From Candidatus Gastranaerophilales bacterium (GTDB taxonomy: Bacteria; Cyanobacteriota; Vampirovibrionia; Gastranaerophilales; Gastranaerophilaceae): DNA of 64,000 nt. Positions 46,346 through 53,973 of this stretch are shown piece by piece. The notes under the pieces were generated by a model. It searched no databases and was not told the origin of the DNA. It saw nothing but the letters and a program-made list of their open reading frames with translations. The position numbers and the translations under genes are program-made. Location of the stretch: the NCBI GenBank assembly GCA_944325525.1, contig CALVAK010000006.1, positions 1-64,000 of the forward strand. The letters are read 5' to 3'. Each line of letters starts with the position of its first letter. The stretch's first letter is position 1.

Positions 46346-46990
46346 ATGTATAACATACTCATAGTAGAAGATCATGAATTAATTAGATTCGGTTTAAAGA
46401 CAGCTTTTGAATCTAAAAATTTCATAGATAAAATTTATGAAACATCATACGGTGAAGAAGCTGTTAATATTGTTAAAGAAAACCATATAGATGCCGTAAT
46501 TATGGATTTAGGGCTTCCGTCAATGAACGGAATTGAAGCAGCAAAAGCAATAAAAGCAATAAATAAAGACATAAAAATAATAGTTCTTACATCTCACAAC
46601 TCCCAGGATGAAGTCATAGCTTCAATTCATGCAGGAGCAAGAGCATATTGCTCTAAAGATGTCAATCCTGAAATGTTTGCAGAAATTGTATTATCAGTAA
46701 TTCAAGGAGCTTTATGGTTTGACCCTAAAATCGCCGATATAGTTTTTGCACAGCTTAATAATATGAGCCGGATTTTAAATGATAATCTTGTTGAAGAGTT
46801 TAATTTAACATATCGTGAAAAAGAAGTATTGGAATATATGTGTGATGGACTTACAAACGGAGAAATTTCAAAGATTCTTGATGTAAGCGTAAATACAGTT
46901 AAAGTACACGTAAGCAGTATTATACAAAAAATGGGTGTGGAAGACAGAACTCAGGTTGTTGTAAGAGCATTCAAAAATTATTTAAACTAA
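46346..46990 (+). CDS. NarL/LuxR-type response regulator
   Basis: The 214-residue protein has a receiver domain (1-125) with the acidic pair in VEDHE, phosphoacceptor D54 in VIMDLGLPSMNG, T82 in VLTSH and K104 in SKD, and a LuxR helix-turn-helix (150-212, LTYREKEVLEYMCDGLTNGEI and VNTVKVHVSSI). AGAGG precedes the ATG. It is probably co-transcribed with the HD-GYP gene. No histidine kinase is adjacent. Confidence 0.92.
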   Translation: MYNILIVEDHELIRFGLKTAFESKNFIDKIYETSYGEEAVNIVKENHIDAVIMDLGLPSMNGIEAAKAIKAINKDIKIIVLTSHNSQDEVIASIHAGARAYCSKDVNPEMFAEIVLSVIQGALWFDPKIADIVFAQLNNMSRILNDNLVEEFNLTYREKEVLEYMCDGLTNGEISKILDVSVNTVKVHVSSIIQKMGVEDRTQVVVRAFKNYLN

Positions 46991-47055
46991 TGGATTTCGC
47001 TCTACTCATTGCTGTCGCTGGCTTCTCTTCGTTCCCGCCAGCTTCACTTACAAAT
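46991..47055. repeat. Dispersed intergenic repeat, copy B
   Basis: Bases 47008-47030 match 42319-42341 at 22 of 23 positions. The segment is noticeably more G+C rich than its flanks. It fills the gap between the convergent stops of the response-regulator gene and the DUF4127 gene. Confidence 0.6.
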
Positions 47056-47060
47056 ATATT

Positions 47061-48491
47061 TTATAGAGTTACACTATCAGGTTGCTGCTTCTTTATAAGT
47101 TCTACATTTATCTCAAAAAGTCTATTCCAGGGGAAAGTATATTTTATTTGAATATTTTCTATTTTGAATTTATTACAAACAATTTTTTCATATTCTTGTA
47201 TATATGTTTTTAATTTTGAAATTTCGTTATTATTTTGATAAAAAATTCGGCGGACATTTGCCTGATAGGCCCAATCGTCAAGAAATCTTGTTAATTGCAA
47301 ATTCCAAAATGCCTCAAAGTCAGGATTTTCAGCACAGTACAACATAAGAGCAGTTGATATTGCAGAGCCAAGTGTGTTCCCTGTTGTATTCCAGGCCGCA
47401 TAACCATAAAAATCCCCTATATCTTCTTTATCTAAAAATGCTTTTACAAAATTATCATCACTTCCGTTTGCGTTTAATATATCAGCAATAAAATATGGTT
47501 TTTCAGGGAGGCTTAAATCTTTATCAAATAATGGCTCTTCATAATTCATAACCAGATCACCCTGTATGTTTTTGAAATTATTAACTAATAATATTAAATC
47601 GCAATTATTTATATCTGACACAATTCCGCCGGATAATTCTATTTGTGATTTAACAGATTTTTCCACAGCTATATCTTCATATCTTGAAATTTTTTCTATA
47701 CTTTCAGGATTGGTATAAACAGGTGCTATTTTAACTTTTTTATTTTTATTTATTGCTCTTGAAAGAAGTGTAAGGGGTATTTCATCCGCTCCGGTTTTTA
47801 TATATATTCCGTTAATGTTTTCAGATAAAGTTGTTAACTCCTCGGCTTCTTTAACATTTAATCCGTATTGCGAACAATCATCCTTTGAAAAAACAAGTGT
47901 ATCAAATAAACCTTGTTTCTTTAATTCTATATATAGCTTATTTATTTCAAAATTTCTTTTTCTTGTTTTTAAATAATCACTTAAAATGTTGTCAGGAACT
48001 TCTTTTGCGGCAATTTCTGCATTTCTTACAATTTCTTCTGTTTTCTCTGTTTCAGATTTATGAATATTATATGAATAATTAAATATTTTAGTTCCATATA
48101 AATTCCAGTATTCTTTTTCTTCTTCATTAATATTATTGTTAGAAATACGCATTATACTTGAAAAAGCAAAAATCTTAGCATTCTTCTTTTTCACAGTATT
48201 TGAAAAATCTATAATTCTTTCTTTTATTTCTTCAAAACTGTTATTGCTTCTTCTTGACGGTATTAATCCTCCATACGCAATTGTATCAAGAGCAGCAATA
48301 ATAATATCCGCATTATCAATTTTGTCAAGCCATTTTATTATTGAAGAAATATCTGCAGTTTTTTTTAAATTACCCATTAAATTTATATCCGGCATTAATA
48401 GTTTATATTCAGGATTCATTTTTATAATCTGCAAAGGCAGCTGATAACATACGGGTCTATTATCTATCGGAATAAATATAATATTCTTCAT
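47061..48491 (-). CDS. DUF4127 family protein
   Basis: The 476-residue protein starts with FIPIDNRPVCYQLP and has LDTIAYGGLIPSR near residue 69, both typical of DUF4127. A C-terminal AAWNTTGNTLGSAIS stretch is also characteristic. The biochemical role of the family is unknown; its sequence style suggests a cytoplasmic enzyme. The start codon overlaps the stop of the upstream WYL gene by four bases (ATGA), so translation is coupled to two putative regulators. Confidence 0.85.
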   Translation of the reverse strand: MKNIIFIPIDNRPVCYQLPLQIIKMNPEYKLLMPDINLMGNLKKTADISSIIKWLDKIDNADIIIAALDTIAYGGLIPSRRSNNSFEEIKERIIDFSNTVKKKNAKIFAFSSIMRISNNNINEEEKEYWNLYGTKIFNYSYNIHKSETEKTEEIVRNAEIAAKEVPDNILSDYLKTRKRNFEINKLYIELKKQGLFDTLVFSKDDCSQYGLNVKEAEELTTLSENINGIYIKTGADEIPLTLLSRAINKNKKVKIAPVYTNPESIEKISRYEDIAVEKSVKSQIELSGGIVSDINNCDLILLVNNFKNIQGDLVMNYEEPLFDKDLSLPEKPYFIADILNANGSDDNFVKAFLDKEDIGDFYGYAAWNTTGNTLGSAISTALMLYCAENPDFEAFWNLQLTRFLDDWAYQANVRRIFYQNNNEISKLKTYIQEYEKIVCNKFKIENIQIKYTFPWNRLFEINVELIKKQQPDSVTL

Positions 48492-49405
48492 TTTATACCC
48501 TCTTCAAGATTTTTTAATATCTCATCAGTTAAGCTTAAGAATTCTTTCTGTATACTTTTAGGATATGTAATCTTACAATTTTCTCCATATTTTAAAAGTC
48601 TTCTTAACAAGTAATCTTTATCTTCTTCCGTATTAGAAACAATTAAATAATCACTGCCAAAATCAATAACTTTTTCAGATTCTTTTAGTTTATATGAGTT
48701 AGCTAATCTTCCATACAAACAAAAAATGACAGAATCTAAATGTTTGATGCCCGTGGATTTTTTTGGCGATTGTTTTATTTCTGTTATTGAATCAATATAT
48801 ATTTTCTTATTCCTTGATTTTACCGGATCATAGCATGAAATTAAAACAGTATTATCTTTTTCGATAATTTCTTTTAACTCCACTGTTATAGTATCTTTTA
48901 CCGATTTGTTTTTATAGTATGTTATTACAATAAGCTGATTATCATATAATAAACTTTCAAGTGAATTTATAATATTAGGAGATTGTTTTATACTCTGAAC
49001 TTTTTCTTTTAATACACTGTTAATTTCATTATGAAGTTGTTCTTCTGTATATTTAGCAAAAGTATAAATTATTTCGCCTATAGTTTTTTCCAGTTGTTTA
49101 TTGTGTATTCTTTTTATATATCTTATAAATTTAAATAATACCTTTATTTCATCTTCACTAAGGCTCACACTATATATAGCATTACTTAATTTATATACAT
49201 TTTTATCTTTATTGATTTTTAGACCTGCAAGATCAAAAGTATTGAAATATTTTATAAATGCTTCCTGAGTATATACATTTTCAAATTCCGAATTATTCCT
49301 TATTTTTTCAATAAGTTCTTTTTTAGAAACATCTTTTGCAAGTAATATCTTCAAAACTTCAAGTATTCTTAAACCTGTATCAAATTTTTTCTCAGGCTTT
49401 ATCAT
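48488..49405 (-). CDS. WYL-domain transcriptional regulator, second of a pair
   Basis: The 305-residue protein has an N-terminal winged-helix-like region (10-70) and a WYL-type ligand domain (about 150-220, LLYDNQLIVITYYKN, then EKDNTVLISCYDPVKSRNKKIYIDSI), followed by a WCX-like C-terminal section. WYL regulators bind nucleic acids or nucleotides and often control DNA damage or defence genes. It overlaps both neighbours by four bases. Confidence 0.8.
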   Translation of the reverse strand: MIKPEKKFDTGLRILEVLKILLAKDVSKKELIEKIRNNSEFENVYTQEAFIKYFNTFDLAGLKINKDKNVYKLSNAIYSVSLSEDEIKVLFKFIRYIKRIHNKQLEKTIGEIIYTFAKYTEEQLHNEINSVLKEKVQSIKQSPNIINSLESLLYDNQLIVITYYKNKSVKDTITVELKEIIEKDNTVLISCYDPVKSRNKKIYIDSITEIKQSPKKSTGIKHLDSVIFCLYGRLANSYKLKESEKVIDFGSDYLIVSNTEEDKDYLLRRLLKYGENCKITYPKSIQKEFLSLTDEILKNLEEGIK

Positions 49406-50343
49406 TTTTCATATTCCTTCTTAATTTGTTTTATTTTATCAATAAGTTTTTCTCTGAAAAAGTCAGGCGAAATTATCTTAAAGTTATTCCCAAATAAAAA
49501 TATTTTTTGTATAAAGCAGAATTCATTTAATACCTTTGCTTTTATTCTTATTTTATTATTATCTTTATAAATAATTTCCTCATTATTATCAGGTTCAAAT
49601 GCTATCATAGCTTCTGAAAAAATTTCATATATAACTTCATAAAAATCATTAAATTTAAACTCTTCTGAAATATTAATATTTTTAATTTCCAGAATTCTTG
49701 ATATATTTAGCACAGCTATATTTTTGTATTTATAACTGTAACATTGTAAATATAATTTTTCGTTTTCATAATATATTTTCTGAGGAATAATATCTAAATC
49801 TTCTTTACCGAATTTAGGTGAGGAATATTTAATTTTAACTTTTTTACCATATATTGACGGATTATCTAACTGATATAAAATATTAAGATTAATATCGCTG
49901 AATGGTATTGAGTTCTTGGCAATATTTATAAGCTGCTTATTTTCAGTTAAAGATATAACTTTTAATAACACATTGTTTAAAGAAACAACTTCCTTCCATG
50001 ATAATTCTTTACAAAAACTTTCGTGTACTTTTAACAAAACTTTTAAATCTCTGGATGAAATATTTAAACAAAAGGGATGTTTTTCTATTACGTATTTATA
50101 ACCGTTAGCTTTTGTCGGTCTCGATATACTACATCCAGCTGTTTTTAAAGTATTAATAGTCAATCTAACCGTATCTTTAGAAACTGATTTATTTGTAATT
50201 TTATTATTTTTTAAAATTTCGACAAGTTCATCAATACTTCTTTCTTTTTCAAGAAGAGAAGTTAATATTAATAATGTTCTATATCCTGTAGTACTAATCC
50301 AGCTATCTTGATTCTCTTTAAAATTTATACTGATTTTATTCAT
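49402..50343 (-). CDS. WYL-domain transcriptional regulator, first of a pair
   Basis: The 313-residue protein has an N-terminal helix-turn-helix (15-85, TGYRTLLILTSLLEKERSID and KDTVRLTINTLK), a WYL-type domain (near 165-220, GKKVKIKYSSPKFGK and LYLQCYSYKYKNIAVLNIS) and a C-terminal extension. It is the first gene of a three-gene translationally coupled unit ending in DUF4127. Two adjacent WYL proteins recall the PafB-PafC pair, which acts as a heterodimer; whether these do is unknown. Confidence 0.8.
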   Translation of the reverse strand: MNKISINFKENQDSWISTTGYRTLLILTSLLEKERSIDELVEILKNNKITNKSVSKDTVRLTINTLKTAGCSISRPTKANGYKYVIEKHPFCLNISSRDLKVLLKVHESFCKELSWKEVVSLNNVLLKVISLTENKQLINIAKNSIPFSDINLNILYQLDNPSIYGKKVKIKYSSPKFGKEDLDIIPQKIYYENEKLYLQCYSYKYKNIAVLNISRILEIKNINISEEFKFNDFYEVIYEIFSEAMIAFEPDNNEEIIYKDNNKIRIKAKVLNEFCFIQKIFLFGNNFKIISPDFFREKLIDKIKQIKKEYEK

Positions 50344-50460
50344 ATTTTACCCTACAAATATTTTAATAAAATTTTAATTAAGTATAAATACTTAACAATT
50401 TATTGTTACTTATTATGAAGTTCAAAAATAGTCTGCTATTATAAAAGAGGGGAAATTAAC

Positions 50461-50910
50461 ATGGTAAAAGAATGGAACGAATATTTTCTTGAAATAGCAA
50501 AGACGTGTTCATCACGCTCCAATTGTTTAAGAGCACATGTCGGGGCTGTTATTGTCGGTGAAGATAAGAAAATAAAAGCTACCGGTTATAACGGTACTCC
50601 ATCAAAAGTTATATCCTGTATGGAATACGGAGAATGCTACAGAATAAAAAACAATATTCCGTCAGGTACAAAATATGAAACATGCAGAAGTATTCATGCC
50701 GAACAAAATGCTATTATACAGGCAGGTCAGGATAGATGTAAAGATGCTACAATGTACATATACGGGCATAATTTCATTTGCATCCTGTGTAAAAGATTTA
50801 TAGTTCAGTCAGGAATTAAAGATGTATTTTTAAGAAAAGATGATAATTCAAATATTGAACATATTATGGTTGAAAATATTAGGAAGGAATTATCAGAACA
50901 AATAATCTAG
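50461..50910 (+). CDS. dCMP deaminase (ComEB-like)
   Basis: The 149-residue protein belongs to the zinc-dependent deoxycytidylate deaminases that make dUMP for thymidylate synthesis. The zinc ligands are H79 with E81 (HAEQNAI) and C107 and C110 (ICILC). TGYNGTPS and GECYRIKNNIPSG are typical of the family. GAGGGG lies ahead of the ATG. Its last codons and stop are part of a dispersed repeat (copy C), so the final residues may differ from relatives. Confidence 0.93.
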   Translation: MVKEWNEYFLEIAKTCSSRSNCLRAHVGAVIVGEDKKIKATGYNGTPSKVISCMEYGECYRIKNNIPSGTKYETCRSIHAEQNAIIQAGQDRCKDATMYIYGHNFICILCKRFIVQSGIKDVFLRKDDNSNIEHIMVENIRKELSEQII

Positions 50911-50931
50911 TGTCACAACTTATCGCCGGCT
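50902..50931. repeat. Dispersed intergenic repeat, copy C
   Basis: A 30-base segment matching copy A (42281-42310) at 27 of 30 positions. It begins inside the last codons of the dCMP deaminase gene and supplies its TAG stop. The right half of the family is missing here. Confidence 0.6.
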
Positions 50932-51077
50932 GTTTTAAAATTCTTTTATTATTTTTTCAGTTATGGAAAACTATATATTTTCACCAAAACCTAAGATTTT
51001 GGTAAAAATAGTCATTTCCAGCCTAGACTATACACTACAAACTTAATCAATCTTAATTTGATGCATTAAGAATAAAA
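50932..51077. other. Intergenic region between convergent dCMP deaminase and LOG genes
   Basis: Contains an AT-rich stem-loop near 50981-51005 (ACCAAAA with TTTTGGT), which could act as a weak terminator. Nothing else is supported. Confidence 0.4.
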
Positions 51078-51653
51078 CTACCATTTTAAAGCTATTTCCT
51101 GAGGTTTATAGCCATTTATATAGCTGTACATTTCATCTATTGTATTTGCAATAAAATAGAGTGATTTCATTTCTTCTTTTGCAAATTTATTTTCATAAAC
51201 AGTATCAAACATTTTAAACATATTATCGTAATATGAATCAAAATTAAAGAAAATAACAGGTTTATTATGGTAGCCCAGCTGTTTTGCAACGAGAATTTCA
51301 AAGATTTCTTCAAATGTACCGAAACCACCGGGCAAAGCAACAAATATATCTGCATATTTTTCCATTGTTGCTTTTCTTTCTCTCATATCTTTTGTAATAA
51401 TTACTTTCGCAAGTTCGGGATGTTTTAAACCAAACTGTGCAATTCTTTCAGGAATGACCCCTATAACTTCAGCTCCGTTTTCTATTGCATTATTTGCTAT
51501 AACTCCCATCATTCCTACGGTTGTTCCGCCGTATACCATATTATACCCTTCTGTACCTATTTTTATACCGAATTCAGCTGAAAACTTATAGAATTTTTCA
51601 GGCAGATAATTACTTGAAGAACAGTATACGCATATTGTAGGTTTATTTTTCAT
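51078..51653 (-). CDS. LOG family protein (TIGR00730-type nucleoside 5'-monophosphate phosphoribohydrolase)
   Basis: The 191-residue protein has VYGGTTVGMMG near residue 40 and the signature PGGFGTFEEIFE near 108, the active-site motifs of LOG proteins, which release bases from nucleotides (cytokinin-activating in plants). In bacteria the role is often nucleotide salvage. It lies 11 bases downstream of thiH on the same strand, so it may be co-transcribed with the thiazole genes. Confidence 0.9.
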   Translation of the reverse strand: MKNKPTICVYCSSSNYLPEKFYKFSAEFGIKIGTEGYNMVYGGTTVGMMGVIANNAIENGAEVIGVIPERIAQFGLKHPELAKVIITKDMRERKATMEKYADIFVALPGGFGTFEEIFEILVAKQLGYHNKPVIFFNFDSYYDNMFKMFDTVYENKFAKEEMKSLYFIANTIDEMYSYINGYKPQEIALKW

Positions 51654-51664
51654 ATATTTAATCC

Positions 51665-52819
51665 TTAAACATAAATATAATCATTCATGACCGGTTGAAG
51701 ACCTTTGCCCTTAACAGCATTATAAACTTCTTGAACATTTCTGTCATCAGCAATAATAAACTGGTCGTCACCTTTATCTTCGGTTGTGTTACAGTGAGAA
51801 CCTATTCCGGTACTTACTCCGGCAGAAATTTTTGTTGCCGCAAGTGTTAAAACATTATCCCTAAATCCGCTTCTTTCCCTTGTTGAAATAGTTATACCGG
51901 CATATGGCATAAAAATTCTGTATGCAAGCATAACCTGAAGCAGCTGTCTTTCGTGTACATCTTTTGGATTTATTTTTTCGTTGTTTATAATTGGTCTTAA
52001 TCTCGGGCAAGAAAATGAAATTTCAGCATGAGGATATTTCCTTTGTATTAAAAATGCATGGAATCCTGTAGCAAAAGCATCTTTTCTGAAATCATCAAGA
52101 CCCAATAATGCAGCAAAAGCAACTCCTCTCATTCCGCCCAATAAAGCTCTTTCCTGAGTGTTAAATCTATATGAAAAAATTCTTTTATGTCCTTTTAAAT
52201 GTAATTCTTTATACCTTTTCGAATTATATGTTTCCTGAAAAACCGTAATATAATCAGCCCCGCATTCTCTCAAATATCTATAATCATTTGAATTCATAGG
52301 ATATACTTCAAGTCCTATTGTTTTAAAGTATTTTGATGCGATTTTGCAAGCTTCACCTATATACTCTTTATCGGATAATTTATGACTTTCTCCTGTAAGA
52401 ATAAGAATTTCTTCCAATCCGGTTTCTTTAATAGCTGCCATTTCTTTTTCTATTTCATCAAATGTTAATTTTGCTCTTTTAATTTGGTTCATACAATTAA
52501 AACCGCAATAAACACAGTGATTCTCACAATAATTTGAAATATAAAGCGGAGTAAATAAATAAACGGAATTTCCAAAATGTTTTTCTCTTTCTTCTTTAGC
52601 CTTAACGGCCATTTCTTCAAGCATATCGCCTGCAGCAGGCGATAATAAAGCTTTATAGTTTTCTATTGAGCAGTTATTTGAATTTAAAGCTTCCTCTACG
52701 TCCTTTTTTGTATACTTCTCGTAATTGTAATTTTCTGTTTCGAATAAAACATTATCAATGATATCAGAATTTATTAATTCCATGTCTTCATCATATTCAA
52801 CACAATCATATTTTTTCAT
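51665..52819 (-). CDS. thiH: 2-iminoacetate synthase ThiH
   Basis: ThiH is a radical SAM tyrosine lyase that makes dehydroglycine for the thiazole ring of thiamine in anaerobes. The 384-residue protein has the cluster cysteines C98, C102 and C105 (CENHCVYC), the FPLYISNY-like lead-in (TPLYISNYC), and conserved EVYPMN and LGLDDFRKDA stretches. It follows thiG by ten bases. Using ThiH rather than the oxygen-dependent ThiO fits an anaerobic lifestyle. Confidence 0.95.
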   Translation of the reverse strand: MKKYDCVEYDEDMELINSDIIDNVLFETENYNYEKYTKKDVEEALNSNNCSIENYKALLSPAAGDMLEEMAVKAKEEREKHFGNSVYLFTPLYISNYCENHCVYCGFNCMNQIKRAKLTFDEIEKEMAAIKETGLEEILILTGESHKLSDKEYIGEACKIASKYFKTIGLEVYPMNSNDYRYLRECGADYITVFQETYNSKRYKELHLKGHKRIFSYRFNTQERALLGGMRGVAFAALLGLDDFRKDAFATGFHAFLIQRKYPHAEISFSCPRLRPIINNEKINPKDVHERQLLQVMLAYRIFMPYAGITISTRERSGFRDNVLTLAATKISAGVSTGIGSHCNTTEDKGDDQFIIADDRNVQEVYNAVKGKGLQPVMNDYIYV

Positions 52820-52829
52820 ACAAAAACCT

Positions 52830-53603
52830 CTAATCTAGAACAAACCCGGTTAAAGGAGAAGAAGCTGAAGCACCATTATTTAGAACTCTTCCGGGTTTTG
52901 CAAGATAAGCTTCTCTTCCGGCTTCTATAGCTTTTTTAAAGGCACCCGCCATCTGAATAATATTTCCTGCCGTTGCAATTGCAGTGTTTGCCATAACTGC
53001 AGCCGCTCCCATTTCCATCGCCTCGCAAGCTTGAGAAGGTCTTCCTATTCCTGCATCAACAATAACAGGAATTTCAATCTCATCAATTAAAATCTGAATA
53101 AAATCCTTTGTACATAATCCTTTATTTGAACCAATAGGAGCTGCTAATGGCATAACCGAAGCAGCACCTGCGTTAACCAAATCTCTTGCTACGTTTAAAT
53201 CGGGATACATATACGGCATTACCGTGAAATTTTCTTTTGCAAGAATTTCAGTTGCTTTTATTGTTTCATAATTATCCGGAAGAAGGTATTTTGAATCTTT
53301 CATAATTTCAATTTTAATAAAATCCCCGCATCCTATCTCACGGGCTAGATGTGCAATTCTAACAGCCTCCTGGGCAGTTCTTGCCCCTGAAGTATTCGGA
53401 AGCAAAACAACATTTTTTGGTATAAAATCCGTTATATTATCTTTATCAGATGTATTGGCACGTCTTAATGCGAGTGTTATTATTTCTGCACCTGCATATT
53501 CCACAGCAGCTTTTATTAAATCAACACTGTATTTCCCTGAACCTAAAATAAACCTTGAATTAAATTTATATTTGCCTATTTGAAGTTTATCTTCTATATC
53601 CAT
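52830..53603 (-). CDS. thiG: Thiazole synthase ThiG
   Basis: ThiG builds the thiazole phosphate from deoxyxylulose phosphate, dehydroglycine and ThiS thiocarboxylate. The 257-residue barrel has FILGSGKY at the start, the [16 protein letters not shown] stretch, [20 protein letters not shown] and the terminal [10 protein letters not shown]. The catalytic lysine region is [16 protein letters not shown] strong AGGAGG precedes the ATG. No thiS is present in the unit, so the sulfur carrier must come from elsewhere. Expression is probably controlled by the leader element upstream. Confidence 0.96.
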   Translation of the reverse strand: MDIEDKLQIGKYKFNSRFILGSGKYSVDLIKAAVEYAGAEIITLALRRANTSDKDNITDFIPKNVVLLPNTSGARTAQEAVRIAHLAREIGCGDFIKIEIMKDSKYLLPDNYETIKATEILAKENFTVMPYMYPDLNVARDLVNAGAASVMPLAAPIGSNKGLCTKDFIQILIDEIEIPVIVDAGIGRPSQACEAMEMGAAAVMANTAIATAGNIIQMAGAFKKAIEAGREAYLAKPGRVLNNGASASSPLTGFVLD

Positions 53604-53623
53604 TTTACCTCCTGTGTTTTTTC

Positions 53624-53678
53624 AAAAAAAAACACATGAAAGTTTACTTACACCCAAGGTGGTGTACCCCTTCATGTG
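53624..53678 (-). promoter_or_regulatory. Terminator-embedded leader element of thiG-thiH, candidate HMP-PP (thiS-motif) riboswitch
   Basis: On the minus strand, bases 53678-53669 pair with 53642-53633 in a 10-bp stem (one G-U pair). Inside it is a second stem, TACACC with GGTGTA (53666-53661 and 5354-series 53654-53649), with a six-base loop, two unpaired Gs on the 5' side and AGTAAA on the 3' side. Nine Us follow directly, so the outer stem is also an intrinsic terminator. It lies between a consensus promoter and the thiG ribosome binding site. The thiS-motif (HMP-PP) riboswitch class has just such an aptamer built into a terminator. Identity to that class is inferred from architecture and gene context, not from a model match. 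Confidence 0.6.
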
Positions 53679-53698
53679 AACAATCGCAATCTGTTTAA

Positions 53699-53727
53699 AT
53701 TATAAAAAAACAACATTTCAGTGTCAA
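53699..53727 (-). promoter_or_regulatory. Consensus promoter of thiG-thiH
   Basis: On the minus strand TTGACA (53727-53722), a 17-base spacer and TATAAT (53704-53699) match the housekeeping consensus perfectly. Transcription should begin near 53692, about 14 bases before the outer stem of the leader element. It is the best promoter in the window. Confidence 0.85.
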
Positions 53728-53973
53728 GTAAATCAATTTTTAATGATATTCTAAGAAAAATCCACAAGGTAAGGTTGGATTGAAACTCAACATACAAAAT
53801 ATGATTAAAAGAAGAAGTAATGTAAGAGCAGCTAATTGCATTATTGCCTGTTATTTATAATAAAAATCAGCTTAAATTCAGCCTTGATTGATATTTTCTT
53901 TTATGAGTGATATAACATAGAATATGTTTATTAAACCCGCATACTAATATAACCGGAGAGAAAAGGAAAAATT
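53728..53973. other. Region between the divergent thiG promoter and thrS
   Basis: AT-rich sequence that must hold the thrS promoter. I see no T-box, no thrS-type operator resembling the tRNA anticodon arm, and no tRNA. A single ATTGAAAC at 53779-53786 is not repeated. Confidence 0.4.

Noticed and set aside
53779..53786. ATTGAAAC, the typical 3' end of some CRISPR repeats
   Set aside because: It occurs once, with no repeat-spacer periodicity and no cas genes nearby.
53728..53973. T-box or operator leader upstream of thrS, also looked for at valS and asnS
   Set aside because: No T-box sequence, specifier loop or anticodon-like operator stem is visible at any of the three genes.
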